Shown here: positions 5,986 to 11,593 of the stretch, one piece after another
Layout: every line of letters begins with the position of its first letter
How positions within the stretch are numbered: position 1 is the first letter of the stretch
Source of the DNA: CAYLMG01 sp964464635
GTDB lineage: Bacteria; Planctomycetota; Phycisphaerae; Sedimentisphaerales; Anaerobacaceae
Reading direction: 5' to 3'
Length of the DNA stretch: 11,593 nt
Assembly: GCA_964464635.1 (NCBI GenBank)
Contig: CAYXGT010000083.1
Location: forward strand, 1 to 11,593
Position numbers and translations under genes: made by a program
Notes under the pieces: model-generated
What the model saw: only the letters and a program-made list of their open reading frames with translations
Told to the model about the DNA's origin: nothing
The model's database searches: none

Positions 5986-6384
5986 ATGACAATGAGTCGG
6001 GATGAGATTTTCAGGAAGGTACAGGAGGTTCTGGTTGACGCATTGGGCCTCGACGACGATGAAGTTACCGCACAGGCCACTCTAATGGGGGACCTTGGCG
6101 CCGAAAGCATTGACTTTTTGGACATTGTGTTTCGGCTCGAAAAGGCTTTTGGTTTTAAGATACCGAGAGAAGAATTGTTCCCCATCGAGAATATGATGAG
6201 CAATCCTGAGTTCGTAAACAACGGCAAAATGACGGAGGCCGGCCTGGCAGAAATCGAAAAGAAAATGCCTCACACCGACTTCGGTGATTTCGCGAACGAC
6301 CCCGACATAAACAAGCTCGGCAACCTGTTTACAGTCAATTCCATCGTAAACTACGTCGAAAGCAAAATGGCGAGTAACGTTTAG
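5986..6384 (+). CDS. Acyl carrier protein with a C-terminal-half insertion
   Basis: A 132-residue protein with a canonical ACP N-terminal part: helix I (about 4-20), then the 4'-phosphopantetheine attachment motif DLGAESIDFLDIVFRLEKAF with Ser41 as modified residue, and FGFKIPREELF. A normal ACP would go straight to helix IV within a few residues and total about 78. Here about 45 residues (roughly 67-114, including a charged helical stretch and DFGDFANDPDIN) intervene before the helix IV-like LFTVNSIVNYVESK (114-127). The insertion keeps frame and shows no sign of damage, so it is probably a real structural addition that helps select partner enzymes. The gene lies between the two FabZ-like genes and upstream of two ketosynthase genes, implying it carries chains for this set and is distinct from the housekeeping AcpP. 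Confidence 0.88.
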   Translation: MTMSRDEIFRKVQEVLVDALGLDDDEVTAQATLMGDLGAESIDFLDIVFRLEKAFGFKIPREELFPIENMMSNPEFVNNGKMTEAGLAEIEKKMPHTDFGDFANDPDINKLGNLFTVNSIVNYVESKMASNV

Positions 6385-6397
6385 TCCGTAAAACGAA

Positions 6398-6874
6398 ATG
6401 CGCTGGATATGGATAGATAAATTCACAGAGTTTGAAAGCGGCAAACGTGCAGTTGCCGTCAAAAATGTCACTCTTGCCGAAGAGCATCTGCACGACCACT
6501 TCCCCGGCTTTCCGGTTATGCCCGAATGTCTCTGTATCGAGGCGATGGCGCAGACCGCGGGCATACTTGTCGGAGAAGCAAAGAACTTTCAGGAAAAGGT
6601 GATACTGGCAAAAATCAAAAAGGCTGTTTTCTTCGATTACGTAAAACCCGGCGATACGCTCAGTCTTGAAGCCAAAATCGAATCCATCACCGCTGAGGCC
6701 GCCTCCACAACCGGAAAAATTACCTGCGGTGAAAAGGCAATCGCTGAAATCGATTTGATGTTCAGCCACATCGACCGCAATATCGGCGGCAAGGAATTTC
6801 CCGACGAAAACTTTGTTTTCACCGACACTTTCAAATCGCTTATGCGAGGCGTCGTTTTTTCGGAGCCTGATTAA
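6398..6874 (+). CDS. FabZ-like 3-hydroxyacyl-ACP dehydratase, catalytic residues intact
   Basis: A 158-residue hotdog-fold dehydratase. It has catalytic H34 in DHFPGFPVMP and catalytic E48 in CIEAMAQTAG, the correct 14-residue spacing for FabZ. The enzyme should remove water from 3-hydroxyacyl-ACP to give trans-2-enoyl-ACP. It is clearly paralogous to the protein at 5476: both start MR(W/F)I, share VKxVxLAEE and carry DHFPxFPV at the same residue numbers. One departure from consensus is PECL where FabZ normally has PGVL. It starts 13 bases after the ACP stop with no obvious ribosome site, and its TAA stop directly abuts the next ATG, so translation is likely coupled. It probably acts on chains bound to the neighbouring ACP, perhaps as a heteromer with the Gln48 paralog. 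Confidence 0.9.
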   Translation: MRWIWIDKFTEFESGKRAVAVKNVTLAEEHLHDHFPGFPVMPECLCIEAMAQTAGILVGEAKNFQEKVILAKIKKAVFFDYVKPGDTLSLEAKIESITAEAASTTGKITCGEKAIAEIDLMFSHIDRNIGGKEFPDENFVFTDTFKSLMRGVVFSEPD

Positions 6875-8188
6875 ATGAGCTCAGCGGCCGCGGTAATTAC
6901 AGGCCTGGGTGCAATAAGCCCGCTTGGACTGACATCAGCCGAAATGTTCAGCGCCTTGAAGGCCGGCAGATGCGGCATCAATAAAATCACAGCCTTTGAC
7001 CCTGTCGGCTTTAACTGCAAAATTGCCGGCCAGTGCCCCGAATTCAAGGTCCGGCAGTTCATACCAAAAACTTATCGCAAGGCTGCAAAGATGATGTCAA
7101 GAGATATTGCCCTTGCCGTCGTTGCAGCTTATGAAGCTGTAACTAATAGCGGCCTGGTAACAAAAGCGATTGACCCCGAAAAAGTAAATGTCAACCCTGC
7201 CCGTATTGGTATCAATCTCGGTGTGGGACTTATAAGCTGTGACCTTGTCGAGCTCGCACCGGCTGTCGCTCACAGTGTCACTGACGGCAAATTCGATATC
7301 CGAAAGTGGGGCAAAGAAGGTCTTGAGCTTGTAACACCATTATGGCTTCTCAAATACTTACCCAATATGCTCGCCTGCCATGTCGGGATTATCCACGATA
7401 TTCAGGGCCCAAGCAACTCCATAACCTGTGCCGAGGCATCAGCTCTGCTGGCGATAGCCGAAGCGCGTTCGTTCATAGAGCGCGGGGCCTGTGACATTGT
7501 CCTCGCCGGCGGTGCCGAGGCGAAGGTAAATCCGATAGTTTTGATAAGGCAGTGTCTTACCGGCAGGGCGACGACGAAGGGAAACGACAATCCTGAAACC
7601 GCCTGTCGGCCTTTCGATGCCGATGCAAAAGGCTCGGTATTCGGAGAAGCTGCTGGTATCATTACAATCGAAAATCGCGAATACGCCGAAAAAAGAGGTG
7701 CGAAAATCTATGCCGAAATCGCCGGTACAGGCCAGGCCGGCAGTTTAAATATGGCTTTCGAACATATCGAGCCCGACGGTTCGGGCATCGCAATTGCAAT
7801 TGAAAATGCTCTCGGTGACGCAGGCATTGAACCTGCTGATTTGGATTTGATTATACCGCACGGAACAGCTATACCCGAAGACGACCTCGCGGAAGCAAAG
7901 GCCATCGAAACAGTTCTCGGTGACGCAGTTCATACCGTTCCTGTCTGGCCGACAAAGAGTATGCTCAGTAATACAGGCGCAGCAGCCGCCGCTCTCGACA
8001 TCATCGCCGCAGCTTTCGCTATCACTGAAGGCATAATACCTGCTGCGAAAAACTGTGATAAAAAAGCTCCCCGTTGTAACCTGAATATTGTTACTGAGCC
8101 GGTAGAAAAAGAAATAAAGTATGCACTTTGCTGCAGCTACACCTACGGCGGACAGACCGCAGCAGTTGTGCTGAAAAAGAAAGACTGA
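6875..8188 (+). CDS. Ketosynthase-fold protein lacking catalytic Cys and one His (chain-length-factor-like)
   Basis: A 437-residue thiolase-fold protein of the FabF family. The N-terminus (AAVITGLGAISPLG) and the AGGAEAK (211-217), PHGTA (328-332) and KSM (361-363) landmarks allow alignment with the neighbouring ketosynthase without gaps around the active site. At the nucleophile position, where the neighbour has C185 in TACAAS, this protein has E187 in CAEAS. At the second catalytic His (neighbour H362 in MLGHLIG) it has N366 in MLSNTG. H329 and K361 remain. A nearby C185 lies two residues too early. Loss of the nucleophile next to an intact ketosynthase is the hallmark of the KS-beta or chain length factor of type II polyketide synthases; those usually have Gln, here Glu. 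It probably forms a heterodimer with the protein at 8210. A CGGAG lies 11 bases before the ATG. Confidence 0.88.
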   Translation: MSSAAAVITGLGAISPLGLTSAEMFSALKAGRCGINKITAFDPVGFNCKIAGQCPEFKVRQFIPKTYRKAAKMMSRDIALAVVAAYEAVTNSGLVTKAIDPEKVNVNPARIGINLGVGLISCDLVELAPAVAHSVTDGKFDIRKWGKEGLELVTPLWLLKYLPNMLACHVGIIHDIQGPSNSITCAEASALLAIAEARSFIERGACDIVLAGGAEAKVNPIVLIRQCLTGRATTKGNDNPETACRPFDADAKGSVFGEAAGIITIENREYAEKRGAKIYAEIAGTGQAGSLNMAFEHIEPDGSGIAIAIENALGDAGIEPADLDLIIPHGTAIPEDDLAEAKAIETVLGDAVHTVPVWPTKSMLSNTGAAAAALDIIAAAFAITEGIIPAAKNCDKKAPRCNLNIVTEPVEKEIKYALCCSYTYGGQTAAVVLKKKD

Positions 8189-8209
8189 ATATCGAATAGG
8201 AACCAATAA

Positions 8210-9517
8210 ATGCCGGAGCGCGTTGTGATAACAGGAATGGGTGTTGTTTGTCCGCTGGGACACGATGTGGAAACGCTCTGGATGGCGATGATGCAGGGCA
8301 AAAGCGGCGTGGATTATACAACTATTTTTGATGCATCGACTTTTCCTTCAACCTTCAGCGCCGAGGTCAAGGGCTATCATTTGTCAAGATTCATAAAGAA
8401 CGTCGAGCTGCACAAAGACTGCAATCGAGGCTCTTCCTTTGCTTTAGGCGCGGCAGCTCAGGCCTGCAGGCAGGCGGGTATCGATATCGAAACCGATGAG
8501 CCGAGAGACGGAATCGAGCGAAAAAGGCTTGGTATATATCTCGGTGCCGGTGAAGGCTCGGTTAATAACGAGGTATTTTTCGACTGCATCGTAAAGGCCT
8601 GGGACAATGAGAAAAATGTTATGGACTGGAACAAATGGGCACAGGTCGCTTTTGGTGGTATGTCACCTGCCGGCGAGCTGCAGCAGGAGCCGAATATGCC
8701 CGCAGCACATATAGCGCTATTGACCGGCGCTCGAGGCCCGGTCTTTAGCTGCCTTACCGCCTGTGCCGCAAGCACACAGGCCGCCGGTGAAGCTATGATG
8801 CTGATAAGACACGGCAAAGCAGATGCGGTGATTACCGGCGGTGCACATTCGATGATACACCCGCTCGGCCTTACAGGCTTTAACCGTCTGACCGCGCTAT
8901 CGACGAGAAACGACAGTCCCCAAACAGCATCCAGACCGTTCTCGGCAACCAGGGACGGTTTCATTCTCGGCGAAGGCTCTGCGATTCTGATTCTCGAATC
9001 GCTAAGCTCAGCCAAAAAAAGAGGAGTTCAAATACTCGCAGAGGTTATCGGTTTCGGCAGCAGCTCGGATGCGTTCCGCGTTACCGATATGCACGAGACC
9101 GGCAGGGGGGCAATACAGGCAATGACAGCCGCCCTCGAAGATGCCGGCTTAACTTATAAGGATATAGATTACGTCAACACACACGGAACAAGCACCACCG
9201 AGAACGATTCCGTAGAGACAAAGGCGATTAAAGCAGTCTTTAAGGAAAGGGCAAAACAGGTCCCTGCCAGCAGTGTCAAGAGTATGCTGGGCCATTTAAT
9301 CGGTGCCGCCGGTGCCGCTGAGTTTATAACCTGTGTGCTTGCGATAAGAGATAATATTGTCCCGCCGACAATGAACTTAAATGACCCTGACCCCGAGCTC
9401 GACCTCGACTACGTCCCCAACGAGCCAAGAAAAATGGCTGTCAATATCGTAATGAACGAATCTTTTGGCTTTGGCGGACAGAATAATGTCGTTATAATCA
9501 AAAGATACGAAGAATAG
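8210..9517 (+). CDS. Beta-ketoacyl-ACP synthase, FabF (KAS II)-like, catalytic triad intact
   Basis: A 435-residue condensing enzyme. Catalytic residues are C185 in LTACAAST, H325 in VNTHGTST and H362 in SMLGHLIGAAG, with K357 in SVKSM. The C-terminal NESFGFGGQN is the usual glycine-rich loop. It should condense malonyl-ACP with an acyl-ACP to extend a chain by two carbons with release of CO2. AGGAA seven bases before ATG 8210 is a good ribosome site, and the start gives the normal MPERVVITGMGVV beginning. The central region around residues 115-160 (EVFFDCIVKAWDNEKNVMDW) is longer than in compact FabF proteins and may shape the dimer interface or pocket. Its partner is most likely the Cys-less paralog encoded 21 bases upstream, by analogy with KS-alpha/KS-beta pairs; a homodimeric FabF is the alternative. 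Confidence 0.93.
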   Translation: MPERVVITGMGVVCPLGHDVETLWMAMMQGKSGVDYTTIFDASTFPSTFSAEVKGYHLSRFIKNVELHKDCNRGSSFALGAAAQACRQAGIDIETDEPRDGIERKRLGIYLGAGEGSVNNEVFFDCIVKAWDNEKNVMDWNKWAQVAFGGMSPAGELQQEPNMPAAHIALLTGARGPVFSCLTACAASTQAAGEAMMLIRHGKADAVITGGAHSMIHPLGLTGFNRLTALSTRNDSPQTASRPFSATRDGFILGEGSAILILESLSSAKKRGVQILAEVIGFGSSSDAFRVTDMHETGRGAIQAMTAALEDAGLTYKDIDYVNTHGTSTTENDSVETKAIKAVFKERAKQVPASSVKSMLGHLIGAAGAAEFITCVLAIRDNIVPPTMNLNDPDPELDLDYVPNEPRKMAVNIVMNESFGFGGQNNVVIIKRYEE

Positions 9518-9542
9518 AACGTGGAATAAAGAAGTTCAAAGT

Positions 9543-10817
9543 ATGATAGATATTAAACTCATAAGAGAAAATCCGGAACAGTTCAAAAAAGCGGCAGCCG
9601 ATAAGCATTTCGATGTCGATATCGACAGACTGCTTGAAATAGACAAGCGACTTAGAGAAAGGAAAACGCAACTTCAGAATATAAGCAGTGAAATAAATGA
9701 GCTTGGCAAATCAGTTTCTAATGTATCGGGCACAAAAAAACAGGAATTGTTAAACAAACTCAAAAAACTGAAAACAACAACTGTTAATCTTGACAAACAA
9801 CTAAAAGCCAATCAAAAGACATTCGATAAGCTTTTACTTTATGTTCCTCAGCCGCCGGACGATGATGTACCGCTCGGCAAAGACGATACCGAAAATGTCG
9901 AAATCCGAAAAGAAGGAACAATTCGCAAATTCGACTTCGAGCCGAAAGACCACGTTCAGTTGGGACTTGCCCTTGACATTATTGATATTGAGCGTGGCGT
10001 AAAACTTGCCGGAACAAGAAATTATATCCTCAAAGGTGACGGCGTGCTTTTGCACCAGGCTCTTTTACGATTTGCTATGGACTTTATGGTTGATAAAGGC
10101 TACGTCCCCTTAACCGCTCCTGTTCTCGTCAGGGATGAACCTATGGTTGGCACAGGTTTTTTCCCCGGCGCAGAAGAGCAGACCTATCAGATTCCCAAAG
10201 ACCAGCTCAATCTCATCGGTACCGCCGAAGTTCCGCTGACAGCCTATCATAGTGGCGAGATATTAAAATCTGAGCAGCTGCCCTTAAAATATTTTGCACT
10301 GTCGAGTTGTTTCAGAAGAGAGGCCGGCGCCGCAGGCAAAGACACTTACGGGCTGTACCGTGTCCATCAGTTCGACAAAATCGAGCAGGTCGTCATCTGC
10401 AAAAACGATGTTGATACGAGCAATAAATTTCATAAGGAAATCCTCGCAAACGCCGAGGCTGTAGTGCAGGCAATCGAGCTGCCTTATCGCATCGTTAATG
10501 TCTGCACCGGTGACTTAGGCCGCGGACAGGCCAAAAAATTCGACATTGAAATCTGGATGCCGTCACGAAAAAACTACTGCGAGACGCACAGTGCGAGCAA
10601 ATTCTACGATTTCCAGGCAAGGCGATTGAACCTGCGTTACAAAGACCCGAAGACAAAGAAAAATATCTTCTGCAACACACTTAACAACACTGTGATAGCA
10701 AGCCCGAGAATCCTGATACCCATCCTCGAATTGTACCAGAACGCCGACGGCTCAGTGACAATCCCCAAAGCCCTGCGTCCCTATATAGGTGGGAAAGAAA
10801 GAATAACTTCACACTGA
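9543..10817 (+). CDS. serS: Seryl-tRNA synthetase
   Basis: A 424-residue class II synthetase that charges tRNA-Ser (and tRNA-Sec if present). It begins MIDIKLIRENPEQF and has the N-terminal coiled-coil arm (about 28-100, rich in Lys and Glu), the GTAEVPLT serine-binding motif (226-233), motif 2 around FRREAGAAGKDTYGLYRVHQF (257-277) and motif 3 around NNTVIASPRILIPILE (381-396), with R389 and E396 at the expected places. Motif 3 deviates from the common NGSGLAVGRTL form, and SKFYDFQARR (352-361) replaces the more usual SNCTDFQARR; both are lineage-type variation and not damage. The gene follows the ketosynthase by 25 bases with only a weak ribosome site, so it may be read through from the acyl-chain operon or have its own promoter. 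Its stop lies three bases from the stop of the convergent P-loop gene. Confidence 0.96.
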   Translation: MIDIKLIRENPEQFKKAAADKHFDVDIDRLLEIDKRLRERKTQLQNISSEINELGKSVSNVSGTKKQELLNKLKKLKTTTVNLDKQLKANQKTFDKLLLYVPQPPDDDVPLGKDDTENVEIRKEGTIRKFDFEPKDHVQLGLALDIIDIERGVKLAGTRNYILKGDGVLLHQALLRFAMDFMVDKGYVPLTAPVLVRDEPMVGTGFFPGAEEQTYQIPKDQLNLIGTAEVPLTAYHSGEILKSEQLPLKYFALSSCFRREAGAAGKDTYGLYRVHQFDKIEQVVICKNDVDTSNKFHKEILANAEAVVQAIELPYRIVNVCTGDLGRGQAKKFDIEIWMPSRKNYCETHSASKFYDFQARRLNLRYKDPKTKKNIFCNTLNNTVIASPRILIPILELYQNADGSVTIPKALRPYIGGKERITSH

Positions 10818-10820
10818 AAA

Positions 10821-11285
10821 CTACTTCCATCTCCATTTTTTTCTAATTTTTGCCGCAATTGCATTTGTAGGAATCGCTTTCGGTTCAAAAAATTCGATAT
10901 TTCCCTGTGGCACTCCGATTTTTTGTAATTCTTTTCTTATCTCTTGTTGTTCTTCCCCTTTAGCCAAAACAACAATTGGAGAAATGCTATGCCTCTTTTC
11001 TATAAACTCTCTGATATGCTTATAACCCTTCACCCGGGTTCGTCCCCCAAGCCGTAAAGCCAAAAGGATATTCTCACAATTTTCACACCATTCAAGTAAC
11101 TCATTAACTGTCTGGATTTTGTCTTCTTCTTGTAAAGAACGCACAAGCACACAAATATTAATATCACCATCTTCTTTAGTTCTAATTTCCCATTTACGTT
11201 GTCGCTTGGACACCCCGGTCAAAGACCTTATAATTACCGATTTGCCGGTTTGGGTTTTTCCCATTACAATATATACATTTGACAT
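10821..11285 (-). CDS. Small orphan P-loop (Walker A) protein
   Basis: A 154-residue protein of unknown function. The N-terminus, MSNVYIVMGKTQTGKSVIIRSL with Walker A GKTQTGKS (9-16), follows a hydrophobic strand, the arrangement of small P-loop NTPases. No clear Walker B or GTPase NKxD motif is visible; ILLALRL (73-79) and ISPIVVLAKG (101-110) look like the next core strands. The C-terminus is basic (AAKIRKKWRWK). At this length it could be a minimal nucleotide-binding protein or a remnant of a phage or plasmid NTPase. It is more AT-rich than the neighbouring serS, suggesting acquisition. The start at ATG 11285 is supported by a strong AAGGAG six bases upstream. It is convergent with serS and stands alone within the window. 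I do not recognise a named family. Confidence 0.7.
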   Translation of the reverse strand: MSNVYIVMGKTQTGKSVIIRSLTGVSKRQRKWEIRTKEDGDINICVLVRSLQEEDKIQTVNELLEWCENCENILLALRLGGRTRVKGYKHIREFIEKRHSISPIVVLAKGEEQQEIRKELQKIGVPQGNIEFFEPKAIPTNAIAAKIRKKWRWK

Positions 11286-11593
11286 TTTATTCTCCTTTCC
11301 GCAATTGAACTTTAATGCTGTTCACTGTGGCTGTGAAAAACTACATGCATCTACACTTTTATTTGCGCCATCTCAATTTTTATGCTCCTATGCAAAGTTG
11401 TTTATCTCGCTGCGCTTATACATCCCCATATATAGTGCTTATCGGTAAATAGACAAGGTGTCTTTATAACTAATTTATGTCATTTACTTATATTTTCTTG
11501 AATTCTTTAATATTGTTATGATTTTCTTTAAATTTTTGCTCTGTGTTCTTGTATGTTGAATTATAGCATGGTTAATGATAGTCTCACTGGTAA
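11286..11593. other. AT-rich region upstream of the P-loop gene
   Basis: No gene is seen in these 308 bases. On the minus strand it would be the leader and promoter region of the P-loop gene: AAGGAG (11292-11297) is the ribosome site, an inverted repeat TTCAC/GTGAA with a 7-base centre lies at 11321-11337 (a possible operator or small hairpin), and a candidate promoter lies further up. The rest is AT-rich with no repeat or RNA structure that I can support. Confidence 0.5.
11429..11456 (-). promoter_or_regulatory. Candidate promoter for the P-loop gene
   Basis: On the minus strand, -35 TTGTCT (11456-11451), a 16-base spacer and -10 TATATA (11434-11429). This would give a leader of about 135 bases before ATG 11285. 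The match is moderate and the DNA is AT-rich, so a chance match is quite possible. Confidence 0.3.

Noticed and set aside
6335..6769. Minus-strand open frame opposite the second FabZ gene
   Set aside because: Antisense to a clear, conserved enzyme, with no recognisable domain; a shadow of the real reading frame.
10780..10789. CCTATATAGG perfect 10-bp palindrome
   Set aside because: It lies inside the serS coding sequence in a conserved part of the protein; probably coincidental.
10817..10850. Terminator between serS and the P-loop gene
   Set aside because: T-runs exist but no adequate GC-rich stem precedes them, and the T-run lies inside the P-loop coding sequence.

Overview
This 11.6 kb window reads as part of a bacterial chromosome with moderate GC coding regions separated by AT-rich gaps. 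The mix of genes (Rex-led hydrogenase module, an N-acetylglutamate-synthase-like GNAT with a C-terminal Cys motif, a paired dehydratase and ketosynthase cluster next to serS) suggests an anaerobic or facultatively anaerobic bacterium. A Planctomycetota (Phycisphaerae-like) origin is my best guess; it rests on general resemblance and not on any search.

Region 1 (1-4253, minus strand) is a redox operon. A promoter with an overlapping Rex-type operator (about 4204-4253) precedes rex. It is followed by a HydB-like iron-sulfur subunit, a HydG-like FAD/NAD(P)/[2Fe-2S] subunit, a HycB-like polyferredoxin and a HycD/EchB/NuoH-like membrane subunit. The operon then runs off the left edge, where only the first codons of another gene are seen. 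The parts combine the diaphorase half of a soluble group 3-type hydrogenase with the membrane arm of a group 4-type complex. The catalytic hydrogenase subunits, if present, lie outside the window.

Region 2 (4169-4883) is about 700 bases without a convincing gene. Next to the Rex control region it holds a repeat-rich block: three copies of GCAGATTTGC in both orientations, a short ACTAATACA tandem array and a 13-bp perfect hairpin. It looks like a dispersed non-coding repeat.

Region 3 (4884-5336, minus) is a GNAT acetyltransferase with a promoter placed so that its mRNA would have almost no leader.

Region 4 (5476-10817, plus) is a tight run of six genes: a FabZ-like protein lacking the catalytic Glu, an acyl carrier protein with a roughly 45-residue insertion, a FabZ with intact catalytic residues, a ketosynthase-fold protein lacking the nucleophilic Cys and one catalytic His (chain-length-factor-like), an intact FabF-like ketosynthase, and serS. 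The intact/degenerate pairing of both the ketosynthase and the dehydratase, plus an unusual carrier protein, looks like a specialised type II fatty acid or polyene-like assembly line, not housekeeping fatty acid synthesis. No ketoreductase, enoyl reductase or malonyl transferase is present in the window.

Region 5 (10821-11593, minus) is an AT-rich orphan P-loop protein gene convergent with serS, preceded by a long AT-rich leader.
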